Part shown: piece by piece, positions 10,220-20,117 of the stretch
How the letters are laid out: the number at the start of each line of letters is the position of its first letter
Position numbering within the stretch: position 1 is the stretch's first letter
Source of the DNA: Puccinia triticina
Lineage: Eukaryota; Basidiomycota; Pucciniomycetes; Pucciniales; Pucciniaceae
Reading direction: 5' to 3'
Assembly (NCBI RefSeq): GCF_026914185.1
Contig: NC_070559.1
Location: 4,748,001 to 4,812,000 of the forward strand
Length of the DNA: 64,000 bases
The notes under the pieces: model-generated
What the model saw: only the letters and a program-made list of their open reading frames with translations
Databases searched by the model: none
Told to the model about the DNA's origin: nothing
Position numbers and translations under genes: made by a program

Positions 10220-11331
10220 TCAGGAAAAAATAGCCGGATCAATTGGAAGCTCGTTGTTGTTGCAGGCATTTCCAGGGTCATGATTGTCATTGGGTTGTTC
10301 ATCTTCTTCCCCGCTGGTTTGTTCATATTCATCCCCATCGGATCGCAGAAGACTTTTGTTGGGCTCCGAGCTGGGAGCATGGCTTGATGGATTGTTTATT
10401 GGAGCCAAAGATGATGAGGCCTGTGATTCAGAGTTCTCAATCGTAGTCGGATTCGGATTCACATCAGGACAGGGCTGATTTCGGCGAGCTTCCATCTGAG
10501 TGATGATGTCTTTCTTTGCTTGGGTGAAATAAGCTAGCTCGTACTCGTCAACACAGGTCAAGAGATCTTTGGACAAGATGTCCATGTTGACGAGTTTTTC
10601 TTGGATGTCGTTTGCTTGCGCCATTTCTGAGTATCTCTTCTGACTCATCGTATGGGTGTTTCCAGCGGTGGTCTCCATCAGCTTCAATTTCTTGTTCAGA
10701 AGTTCCGTGTGCGTCAAGGCTCGTTTAGCTGCCTTGATTCCAGTTGGTCGGCTACCATCACCGCTGGGAGTAGGGGTGTCCGGATTGTTCTCCGGAGGGT
10801 TATTCGGAGGATTGGTTGACGGAGTTGGAGTTGCTGCAGGAGAAGAGACCTCCGTTGTTCGAATCAATGCTGGTGCCGGGTTCTTCTCAAGTGAAGACTT
10901 CCACTTCGGTTTATCGCGCAACTCGATCCAGGCATGTTCAAAGGTGAAGCCCTTGTCAGTCTGATCTTGAAAAAGGATCTTTGCTTGAGCAATCCAGTCT
11001 GATGGTCCGCTTCCTGAGGGGGGGTTTCGTTCAATTGAAGAATAGATCCCACAGAATCTTGAGACAGCAGGTCTGAGACTTGACCACCTTCACTCAAACA
11101 AGAATCAGTAATGAAATTGGGTGTAGAGTTTGAAAAAAAAACTCACCGGTATTTGAGGCTTGTTCCCTCTCGGTGCTGACCGGATGTGTTCTCGTTGAAA
11201 TGCTCGGCACATTTCACCCAAAACTGATCCTTTTTCATGGAGTTTGCAAAGATTGGGTGCATCGAAGTGTGGAGCCAGCTCCTCGCAAGTTGAGCATCTT
11301 CTTCATCGAGGAAATTTGAACCGCGTCCCAT
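10220..11331 (-). CDS. Harbinger accessory SANT/NAM-like DNA-binding protein
   Basis: In PIF/Harbinger elements this partner helps import the transposase and recognise element ends (family knowledge). Exon 1 is 11147-11331 (MGRGSNFLDEEDAQLARSW...), a 74-nt intron runs from GTGAGT to CTCAG, and exon 2 is 11072 down to 10220. The join restores a trihelix/SANT-like region with conserved SRFCGIYSSIERNPPSG, DWIAQAKILF and GFTFEHAWIELR ending PKW. A Pro/Ser/Thr-rich linker, a Lys-rich stretch (KAAKRALTHTELLNKKLK), a helical segment and an acidic tail follow. The frame is intact, in contrast to the deleted transposase it faces. Confidence 0.75.
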
Positions 11332-11639
11332 TGGAAATCTCCTGTTTGTATTTGGATGGGTGGACGGTAGAGAAATTGAGTGATATCAAAGTCCTTCTTT
11401 TGATATGTATCCTTGTTGCGGGTTGGCACAGCTGGCTTGGAGAGTGATGCGGGGCAGGAATGCGCAGCAATAGCATCGTTGATAACCCTTGCTATATTTG
11501 CCGACCTTTGTCGACGAAAGCCAAATTTTTTAACGATACCAGGGGATTTAACGACACTGGTGTGGTGTTTCCGTTGCTAAATTTGGCTTAGCGCGGGCTT
11601 TAACGCAACCGATGTGGATGCTCTAATAGCCCCAGTTGG

Positions 11640-12018
11640 AGCAGTTTGCATACTATTCAATAGTGCGTTGGGTGCCGGAAGGCACTATTATCTATATGAA
11701 CTCTCGAAGCTTGCCGAATGATATCGATGGGTATTAAGGTGGGTCAACCGTCATGGCAATCGGTGGGTACGGGTCATAGAAGGCAATGTTGCGTTGGATA
11801 GGAACTGCATTACATACAGAGGAACATACAACTGAAGCGACAGCCCAAACAGAAGCCAAGTTATTGAAAAGAGGGGAAAGGATTGGGATGTAGGCTAGTC
11901 CGCGAAGCTCATTCGATAGCCAAGACCCTCCTGAAACCAGATCTTCGGAGGAAGGAGGAGACAAGTTGGAGTCAAGGATGAGTTACGAACGAGCATTAGA
12001 AAGATTAGTCGCGGTTCA

Positions 12019-12063
<45 letters not shown>

Positions 12064-12080
12064 CCGGTTCGTTACACCGC

Positions 12081-12129
<49 letters not shown>

Positions 12130-12650
12130 GGGAGAAACCATGGGCAACACACCGGCAACTTTATAGGCCTGATTCTCAAAACTCTGTCATCATTCTTGAC
12201 CTAACCCTTGTCCCAATCCGCAGAAACCAGGTGCCGCAGACGGGCGAGATGCGGCAGATGCATATTCATAATTTTTCCGCACGCCACGCCATCCCACAGC
12301 AGCTGGGCGAGGCGGCGCCGGTAGGCCGGGCCCAAGGACCTATCCCTCCCAGAGAGAGGCTCGGGTCTAGCCTAAACTAAGTCTCTCGAACGGAGGGAGG
12401 GGGCACCCCCGCGTGCCACTCCTTCGGAGGTCGCGCTTCGCGCCAGCCCAGGCTGCACCAGGGCCCTCCGATGTGGGGGACTTCTGTTAAGTTAGGGCTC
12501 GGGTGTGGGGACTTGCTAAGCTCTATGGCCTGCTTGCCCTGACTTGACGAGAGATGTGGTCCGCCCGACCATGACATACCTTGATTTACAGTAGTTCCAA
12601 AAAGGATGGCAACGGGGTCGCAGATTTTCCAAGCCAGGATTATCATCAGT
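11640..12650. other. region with two weak small ORFs and a GC-rich foldback
   Basis: A minus-strand frame at 11734-11964 reads as a hydrophobic small protein (LAYIPILSPLFNNLASVWAV), but its start is unclear. On the plus strand a TATA-like CATATAAAATAAAAG (12036 region) precedes ATG at 12051, followed by a donor GTAAGT near 12099 and an acceptor near 12223; the joined product would be only about 31 residues. Neither is recognised. From about 12300 to 12560 a GC-rich hairpin-prone segment (CTCGGGTCTAGCC ... GTTAAGTTAGGGCTCGGG) looks like a MITE. Confidence 0.3.
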
Positions 12651-13410
12651 CAGCCAACTTGCTGTCAACGTTGGTGTTAATGATAAATAGATTTGCACAA
12701 ACCTGATACTAAAAACTCAGGGGTCCAATATCCAAACTGCATGCTCCCAACCAAACCACCATTAATGCTAAACTTCACAGGGATCCAGCTCTACTGCAAA
12801 ATGGATGACCAAAATCATATCAAACCAGAGTGTGTTTGGCGGAGCACATCGGATCCCATCCGGACATAGGGGGGGCTTGAGGGTGGAGTTGGCTAGTGTA
12901 GTGCTCCAAGGAGTACATAGATACACATGCAGACAGGTTTCACAGCAGTCACAGTCCTTGTTGCTAAATCTTTTTCAATGAAACAAAGTTGAGGTTCCGT
13001 GATGTGGGTTTATCCTGAGGTGGCATGAAAGATAAGACATAAAGGTCTGATCTCACATGCTTCTTCCCGTTCCAGGATCCTCAAGCAAACCATTAATAAG
13101 ACATAAAGGTCTGATCTCACATGCTTCTTCCCGTTCCAGGATCCTCAAGCAAACCATTAAATAGGAACATACATACTCAATTTATCTTGAAATCAAAGAC
13201 TAGACCTTTGATTTTTGACAATTTGTCTTGCTTTTGATCTGATTGTCCAAACCAAACCATTTTCTGTTCAAGCCGTATTTCAAGATTTCCCATGGCAGCC
13301 TGGTTATTTCTTCATCTGGTACATGGAACCGTTCAATGATTTTATTTTTCTTTGTAAGAGTCTGAGACCATGAACAATGTTCTATTTTTCAATAGGTTTT
13401 CATTGGAAGA
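12650..13410. repeat. intergenic, with a 64-bp tandem duplication at 13033-13160
   Basis: The segment from TAAGACATAAAGGTCTGATC to CAAGCAAACCATTAA is present twice in immediate succession with no difference seen, indicating a recent duplication. It lies upstream of the RING gene and may touch its promoter. Nothing else is recognised in the stretch. Confidence 0.7.
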
Positions 13411-13413
13411 TGC

Positions 13414-14068
13414 TTGGCGATGGATCGTGTTGATCGATTGGATCAGATTGATGCTTTCAAAGAAGCCCAAGGTTTTTCTAGCTCACAAGACTTTGAAACG
13501 GCTGTCTCAATTTCAGCTCATGAGCCACAAAGAAAATTGGCGGGTTTACGTTGCCAACCCGATCATCAAGTAAGTCCCCAAGTCCTTGATTTCCCCTCAT
13601 AAAGGATTCCTTGTGACTGAAACATGCGGCCCTTGTTCATAGAATCCAGAAGAAAGTGGAGAACCTTTAACGATGAGCTCATCTCATCTGGAACTCAATG
13701 GGGAAACTAGTATTGATTCGCCCGACAAAAAGGAAGGCGCATTAATAAGCGGGGAAAGGGATATTTGTTGTCCAATCTGCTTGGCAGAATGGGTATCAGG
13801 TGAAGAAACCGCACGCTGGGGTGTGTGTGGCCATGAATTCCACAAAAACTGTATCGAGGAAGCCAAGAAGACACAGAAGTGTTGCCCAATTTGTCGACGA
13901 TCGGCCTCGGGAGAAGAAGCCCCAGCATTGGAAAACAGATTTGCAATCTTTTTGCACCCACTGATTTACTCATTCTGTTATTTTCTTGGCAATAATCGAA
14001 ATCATGTGGCCGCACTTTGGGTACTCAATCTTTTTCTGTTGTTCATTGGTTTCATAGCATCATCTTAA
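13414..14068 (+). CDS. RING-H2 finger membrane protein (putative E3 ubiquitin ligase)
   Basis: Two exons, 13414-13569 and 13643-14068, joined in phase 0 across an intron GTAAGT...CATAG, give about 193 residues. The RING reads CCPICLAEW, then VCGHEFHKNC, then CCPICRR: a C3H2C3 arrangement with all eight zinc ligands in order. RING-H2 proteins recruit E2 enzymes and ubiquitylate substrates (family knowledge). The C-terminus is hydrophobic in two stretches (LIYSFCYFL and ALWVLNLFLLFIGFI), suggesting a tail-anchored or hairpin membrane protein. An acceptor-like CAATAG just upstream of the start suggests a 5'UTR intron or a further upstream exon. The substrate is unknown. Confidence 0.75.
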
Positions 14069-14700
14069 TAAAAACCAACCCACAACAAACACTTCGTCCC
14101 ATAAATACTGTCAACCAGGTGATATAAGAATAGGATTGTAGGGATTAATAGACTGTTTTAACAGCTGAAATTATAAGCTTGACTAAAGGTTTGATGGGAG
14201 CCAGAATTTAATTATGAGCCCCAATTCTTCCTAGCTTTCTTCATGAAGAAAGGCGGATGGATCACAGGATTTTCATGGTGGGTTTGACCTTGGTTCAAAT
14301 TCAATCCCAGCACTGTTAACAAAAAAAATTCCCAAACAGCAAAGCTTGGAGTCTGATGACAGATATGGGATCTGCCAATACAAAAAAACAAAAAACAAAA
14401 AAATTATGCCCAAGCTTCTGGAAAAATGAAACAGAATAGAGGCCAAGGTGGCTGTACAGCTTCAACCCCCCAGAACCCTCCTTCTAACATGGTTTGCTTT
14501 CCAGAAAAGTTGTATGCAAATAATTTAATGCTGATCTGCCAATCAATGGATAAATGAACTTAATGTTAAAAAATTATTGTAGTCACTGCAGGTTCCAATT
14601 GACTGCCAAAGAATTTCTTAGCTTGATGGCTAGCTGAATAATTCCACTTGAAAGGAGGTCTGGGGGACCCGTTGTGGTGATCAATTCTGGCACACTTGTC
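14069..14700. other. intergenic stretch
   Basis: Nothing recognised between the RING gene and the CX9C gene. Confidence 0.5.
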
Positions 14701-14714
14701 AAAAGTGTCCACAG

Positions 14715-14835
14715 AGCAATCAGTGCGAGTGCGGACGGTGCCTAACTTAACCAAGTCCCTCTATTGCAGGGGGGACGCTTCCCGCAGGGACCCTAAGTTA
14801 GGGACGGTGCGGGTTGTCAGCCCCGAGCGTAGGCA
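14715..14835. repeat. GC-rich foldback (small MITE?)
   Basis: GCGGACGGTGCCTAACTTA near 14732 is matched by the inverted TAAGTTAGGGACGGTGCGGG near 14793-14813, enclosing a second hairpin. Related sequences occur near 12300-12560 and 62090-62220. It lies just upstream of the CX9C gene. Confidence 0.5.
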
Positions 14836-14898
14836 GGGAGGGACTTTCGGAGTTCCCCGAAGTCTCAACGCACGTCCACTTGTTGAACCGATCCGACG

Positions 14899-15434
14899 AT
14901 GCAAGTCAGCCGGCCACAACTCCAATCAGTCTCCAAGGGCCTGACGGCCCTCTCGAGTGGCCCAACCCCACTATACCGACTGTCTCAATCAGTCAACGCC
15001 AACGGGCCCTGTCGCCAAGCGGTACGCACCTCTCTCCCTTAACAACATGTGTCTGCGTAAACCGCATCCTAATTTCCTCTTCTGCTCTCCTGATCCTTGC
15101 TGTATGTCTGATTAGTCTTTAGAGTACGGGAAATGCGTTGCTCGGAATTATCAGCAGGTCGACAGAGACTCGTGCTTGGCTGAGTTCTTAACCTTCAAAC
15201 AATGCGTCCAACAAACGGTAAGCTCTCCGTCCCGTTCCTCTGCATCGTACCTTCATTAGTCATCATGTTCCTCATCTTCTATACATTTATTTGTGCTTTT
15301 CATTGACCGTTCGTGTACTACTTTTGTCTTGACTTTGGCTCTTGGCTTGATACCACTAAACATCGCAAAACATTAATTTGCTCATAATCTCAAACTACTC
15401 AACAAATCATGCACAGGTTGGTAAGAAATGGTGA
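14899..15434 (+). CDS. small twin-CX9C (CHCH) protein, likely mitochondrial
   Basis: Three exons, 14899-15021, 15116-15217 and 15417-15434, all joined in phase 0 by GT-AG introns, give 80 residues. The product starts MQVSRPQLQSVSKGL and ends CVQQTVGKKW. It has two CX9C pairs: C-RQASLEYGK-C and C-LAEFLTFKQ-C. Twin-CX9C proteins are oxidised by Mia40 in the mitochondrial intermembrane space and often serve respiratory-complex assembly (family knowledge). The AYGKC/EYGKC-like motif, EF..FK.CVQ and the GKKW end resemble complex I assembly factor NDUFAF8-type proteins, but that assignment is an inference. The acceptor at 15115 was chosen over one 9 nt downstream because only it gives CX9C spacing. 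A tRNA-Gln gene lies 100 bp downstream. Confidence 0.7.
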
Positions 15435-15534
15435 AACATGGAAATAATGTATCGTCAATCCTTCTCCCTTGTCAATGCATTTTCAATAGCCCGATTGCTG
15501 AATAGATGTTTGCAAGTCGTGGGGTTGATCACAA

Positions 15535-15630
15535 CCTGTCATCGTCTAGTGGTTAGGACACCAGGTTTTGACTGGTTCTTCGCATCCGCGGAACGTCCTG
15601 GTAACTTGGGTTCGACTCCCAATGACAGGT
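15535..15630 (+). tRNA. tRNA-Gln(UUG) with a 24-nt intron
   Basis: The acceptor CCTGTCA pairs with TGACAGG (15623-15629), followed by discriminator T. The D-arm GTC/GAC encloses TAGTGGTTAG, and the anticodon stem CCAGG/CCTGG holds loop TTTTGA-T with anticodon TTG. A 24-nt intron sits after position 37, the canonical nuclear site. The T-arm is TTGGG-TTCGACT-CCCAA. Pol III boxes TCGTCTAGTGG and GGTTCGACTCC are intact, and a T-rich terminator follows. Confidence 0.9.
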
Positions 15631-15794
15631 TTATTTTGTTTTCTAGGGGCAAGAAAACCTTGTGCTTATTTCATATAAATCAACATGGATTTATCATCTC
15701 CCTTTTCTCAATGGTTAATGTGGGCATAAATTTTGATACAATTCAACCAAGCCCACCGCAGTCCAACAGATTTCTCAAAAAATGAGAGACTGTA

Positions 15795-16424
15795 CAGTGC
15801 CCCCCACAACTTCTCAACTACCCCGCACCTGCAAAAAAAATTGAACTTTGAACAATGTGTTCAAAGTCACCAGACATGTATCACATGTAAGCTATACATT
15901 TTTGAGCCCTACAGACGTAGGAGAACTCAAAAATATAACTTTGAAGTCTGTGCAATGCCTCAAAAAAAAGTTTCATTTTTTCCAGATGCAAAATTTGGAA
16001 CAGCTGGTTTTAAGACCATAGTATGTGGTTACAGACATGTACTATGGACATATGGAATATTTATTATGTATTTAGAGACTAAATTATCTATGTACATACA
16101 TACTACAGGTGTAGGTATTTATGTAAATATGTACCTCCTTAGTTATTGATGATTGCCACATCCATCAGTACACTCTTTGGAATGTGGCAATGTGAAGAAT
16201 ATTTCTTCATTGCTCTCTTGGCAGCGAGTCCAGTGAAATTTCAATGACTTTGGACTATTATCATGCATGTTACCAGGTCTGGTTGGTGAAATGTGACATT
16301 TGCATCAAAAAATGGGCCAAAAAGAGCCCAGCATCAGCCCACTTTTAAAAGAATTTTTGGAAAGAAAATCTCCAAAATTTGGAACCCCCCTGTAGGGGTA
16401 GTTGAGAAGTCGTGGGGGGCACTG
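15795..16424. mobile_element. non-autonomous Tc1/mariner-type element, 630 bp
   Basis: Both ends read CAGTGCCCCCCAC, then AACTTCTCAACTACCCC or GACTTCTCAACTACCCC on the opposite strand, a 30-bp TIR with one mismatch. TA flanks each end (15793-15794 and 16425-16426). The interior has only chance frames and no transposase. Its terminus differs from that of the Tc1 element at 3526. Confidence 0.85.
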
Positions 16425-16426
16425 TA

Positions 16427-17400
16427 GCAGCGCAGCAGAAGACCTCATCCACCAAGCACAACAAACTGACCCTCATGTTGCTCTAGACGCCAACTCGTGA
16501 ATTGCATAGCAGCCAGTGCAACTCGTATTTCATTTTTTTGAACCCAGGACAAAGATGGAGGAGAGCCACAAAAAAACTGTTTGTATTCTGTTTCAGTTAC
16601 GAAAAGCGAGAGACACAAACAAAAGGGTATAAACATATCTCAAAAAAGGAAGCCTTTGACATACGTAAATTATAGGGAAGGAAAGGGGAGAGAGAGAGGA
16701 AAAGAGGAGTGTGACTTGATGGGGGTAATGAAAATAGCCAGACGGGAGGAAGAGAGCAAGAGCGAGCGCGGCCGTAAAAAGAAGGGGCATATGGTCGGGT
16801 AGTGTGTAACATAATGAAGTCTAGATTGATCGCGTGATCCGACGAGAAGAGAGTCGACCATCTGAAGTCTCGGGCTGAACACGTCTTTAAATATAAGCTT
16901 TGTCATTTTTTATACTTCTTTAATTTCTAATCTTAGATTTTTTTTTTCGTAGGGACGGAAGCGATGGGAGCAGGGTGAAGAAGGGGTGTGGGAGAGATCT
17001 ATAAAAGGACGAGTACGTTCTCAGCCCAGGACATATAAATGAGTAGTACTGATGTATGTATATATGTGTTGTTTATCGGACGGGAGAAGACCTGCAATGC
17101 CCTGCTTTTGAAGTTATTCAGATGGGGATGACGTGGTTACGTATTATATTACCTCCTCCGCGGGGGGATCGACGGAGACCGAGTACATGCGTGTTCGTAA
17201 GAAAGAAAACGTGGGAAGAAGGGGAAGGGGGGGCGGGGCGGGGGCTATTTTGGGTGTAGGAGACCCAACGACAACGGTAAAAAGGGCGAGGTAGGATGGA
17301 ATGCATATGGGGCTGTTGGGGGTCTGGAGGTAGAAGGTGGAGCGGGGAGGGGGACGAGGGCAGAGATTGAAGGAGAGTCAGGAAAGAAAAGAATGAAAGG
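16427..17400. other. intergenic 3' flank of the G3BP gene
   Basis: Purine-rich on the plus strand (GGAAGGAAAGGGGAGAGAG region) with no gene seen. It probably holds the 3' UTR of the gene starting at 17406. Confidence 0.4.
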
Positions 17401-17405
17401 GTGTC

Positions 17406-19491
17406 CTATTTCGAGTTTGTTAGGTTCCTGCCTGCACCGCCTCCCCGGGGTGTGTTACTGCCTCCTCGACCAGATCCTCGAGCGCCGCCATCCATTCCAC
17501 CCCGTCCGCCGCGGTTGCCAGTCGGTCCGAAGTTGCTGGAGCCCGGGCGTCCGCCACGCTCGCTGAAGCCGCGCTTGGGGCCAGCGTCCACCGGGCGGCC
17601 CCGCTCGCCTGGCTGTCGCTTGCTCTCGACGTTGATCACGTACTCTTCGCCACTGGGAAGCACGATCGGGATCCCGCCCTTGCCGCCCATGTTAAATGGC
17701 ATCGACATCTGGATCGCCTTCTTGGCCGAATCGATCCGCTCGAACTCAAGGAATCCACAGGCCTTGTTGCGCACAATATCCAGCTCCTTGATCGGGCCGA
17801 ATCTCTTGAGCAGCTGTTCCCTCAGTGTCTTCTCGTCGATGTTCTCGTTCACGCTCTTGATGAAACAAGAGCCGGTGGTAATCGAAGCTACGGGAGGATG
17901 GCGGTCTAATGAGCTAAATCAGTAGCTCAATCATGGTCTGGGCAGGCGCCAGCATGTGGAATGAAAGAGGGAATACGAACCTGGGTTTGAGTGCTGAGGA
18001 CCGCCAGCAGGCTGTCGGTTCTGAGATTGAGCCGGTGTAGGTTCCGTGGCAGCTTGAGCGGCCGCGCTCGGTGCGGAAGATACTCCCTGTGATGCAGAAA
18101 GATGACCTTGACCCCATGCACTCTTGCCGCTAGCAGCGAGGCTAGCCCACGTCTTTGGGGCAGCGGGTTGAGGAGGCTCAGCTTGCTTTGGGGGAGCTAC
18201 CGCTGGGGTAGCTGCCGGCTTGGGTTGAGGAGCTGCCGGCCGTCCGTTGGCGTTGTTCGAAGCGGTTGAGGTAGAAGGTCCGGCGGGAGCGGGGGCCTCG
18301 GTCTTAGCTTTGGGTGGTTCGGCAGGGGTGGCAACGGACGAAGCAACCGATGCGGTGGCTGCTGGCGCGGGGGTGTTGACAGCGGCATCTGTCGATGGGG
18401 CAGCAGCAGCAGCAGGAGCATCGGTCTGGGCGGGCTTGGGGGCAGCCTTAGTCGATTCGGTGCTCGGCTCAGGAGGTTTAGCTTCGCGGGGCTCTGGATG
18501 GAAGCCGTTCACCTGAGACGGAGCGGCGGGTTGGGAGGGAGCCGGCTCAGAGACGACTTTTTGCTCGGGCGCACGGACCGACGACTGTGCAGGAGGCGGT
18601 GGGGCCGCTGCTGAGGAATCAACCGGCTTGCTGGAAGGGTCGACGGCAGCGGTATTTGTGGATGAATGAGCGGGGTCAGCACCACCGACGGCATTCATGC
18701 TGGTCTCAGAGCGGGCAATATCTTCAGTGACAGTGACTGGTTCAGCCTCGGGCTCGTCCTCTGCATCGTCATCTTCTTCTTTCATATAACTAACGATCGG
18801 ATGCGATGAAGAAGGTTAAGAACGAGCAGGAGGATGGGTGTGATGATCGAGGATGGTATTTCGAGCTTACCGAAAGATGTCGTTGAGGACAAAGAAGCCG
18901 TTAGGCTGTTCGGCCAAGAAGAAGGTCTGAGCAAACTTGCGCCAGGGTCCAGCTTGGTTTGACATCTCGCCCAGGACCTGGACGATGATCCCACCATCAG
19001 CCGATGACTGCGAGTCGACATTGGAGACGAAGACCTTGCAGTCGTCGAATTCCAGGGACATGAACTTTTCGTGGATTTCCTGGATGGGTGGAAAAGTCAA
19101 AGCGTGTAAATAAGACACTAAGGTAGCTTTGTCCGGATGATTATGGGAGTTGGTGCACACACCTGTTGGCCAAAACATGGGGTAGCTTCTTCCCCCTCGG
19201 TGCTGTGTATCAGACTGTATGGAATCCGATGGGCTGTGTTAGTTTTGACTGGCACATGTCCGGATGCTAATAGGATGAATAACATACGTCGATCGTTTGG
19301 TGTAGAAGCAATGTAAACGAGAGGGATCCTTGTTGACAAAGGTATAATATTGTGGGACAAATGCCCAACCGATTTCTGGGAATAGATGCAAAGTCAGGAT
19401 TGTTGATGGGTGTGTGATGCGAGTGAGTGAGAGAAGACTGACCACTGGCGTTCTGTGCGCTTTTGACGATCGAACTCGCAGGAGCAGCCAT
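17406..19491 (-). CDS. G3BP-type NTF2/RRM/RGG RNA-binding protein
   Basis: Six exons: 19443-19491, 19288-19375, 19163-19214, 18871-19079, 17981-18789, 17406-17887. All have GT-AG introns and the total is 562 residues. The N-terminal NTF2-like domain is clear: EIGWAFVPQYYTFVNKDPSRL, STEGEEATPCFGQQEIHEKF, FVLNDIFRYM. A low-complexity Pro/Ala/Ser linker of about 270 residues follows an acidic start (KEEDDDAEDE). The RRM has RNP2-like CFIKSV and RNP1-like KACGFLEF, and the tail is RGG-rich. This order matches animal G3BP and fungal Nxt3/Bre5-type proteins, which act in stress granules and as cofactors of a ubiquitin protease (family knowledge). It shares its promoter region with the Arc1p-like gene. 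Confidence 0.88.
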
Positions 19492-20117
19492 TTTTTTTGG
19501 TTTTTGTCAAGGGTTATACTGGGTGCCTGTGGGACGGCGAGTGTTGAGGATGAGGGTCAAAGGGGCAGAGAGGGTGTTAAGGCGGGTTTTTATTTTATTT
19601 TATTTTTCGGAGTCGATTGAGGATGCAAAAAGCAGAATTTTGGTGTTGTTGAGGTCAGTTAATTTTCGATTGGGATGTCAGAAAGGAAAGAAGAGTGGTT
19701 TCTTAGACTTGCTCGCGATGCGACTGGCTTGGCTTGGGTTTCGTTGGGTTTGTCGAGGGTGGGTGTTCTGGAGCAACAGCAAGGAGCAAGCAGCAGAGAA
19801 GGGGACAAGAAGGATGGTTGTTATGTTCAGCTTCAGTTTCGCTTGGAGTGGGAAGCTGGTGACTGACTGGCTGGCTGGCGGGACTGTGAAGACGCTGGGT
19901 GGAGGTGGCCGGAGAGAAAAAAAAAAAAAAAAACGGAAGCGAGCAGAACAAAACCACAATCTGTGTGGGGCGGAAAAAAGCAGAAAAAGCGGAAAAAACC
20001 AGCCCAAAACCACACAATCAATTGGATTTCGATCGGACCAAAACAGACAAAACCCTAACCGATTCCCTCACACCCACCAGCACACCACCACCAGCATCGC
20101 CAGCCGCGCATCCGACC
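19492..20117. promoter_or_regulatory. divergent promoter between the G3BP and Arc1p-like genes
   Basis: Only 626 bp separate the two start codons. It contains an A14-15 run near 19917-19932 and T-rich blocks but no clear TATA box. Open frames through it on both strands have no family features. Co-regulation of two translation-linked genes is plausible but inferred. Confidence 0.6.

Larger units (their letters stand above)
9167..11623. mobile_element. PIF/Harbinger DNA transposon, transposase deleted
   Basis: A 2457-bp element with termini GAGCATCCACATCGGTT on both strands and a 3-bp duplication TAA (9164-9166 and 11624-11626), the hallmarks of PIF/Harbinger. It carries two convergent genes, as the superfamily requires: a transposase remnant (plus strand) and a SANT/NAM-like partner protein (minus strand). 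Subterminal sequence near 11480-11600 and 9185-9235 is rich in CTAAAT and TTAGC motifs. Confidence 0.9.

Noticed and set aside
15733..16149. 138-codon open frame
   Set aside because: It runs across a MITE terminus and interior, has no family features and is probably chance.
17401..18516. Plus-strand open frames opposite the G3BP gene
   Set aside because: They are antisense shadows of the GC-rich linker and RGG tail of a well-supported minus-strand gene.
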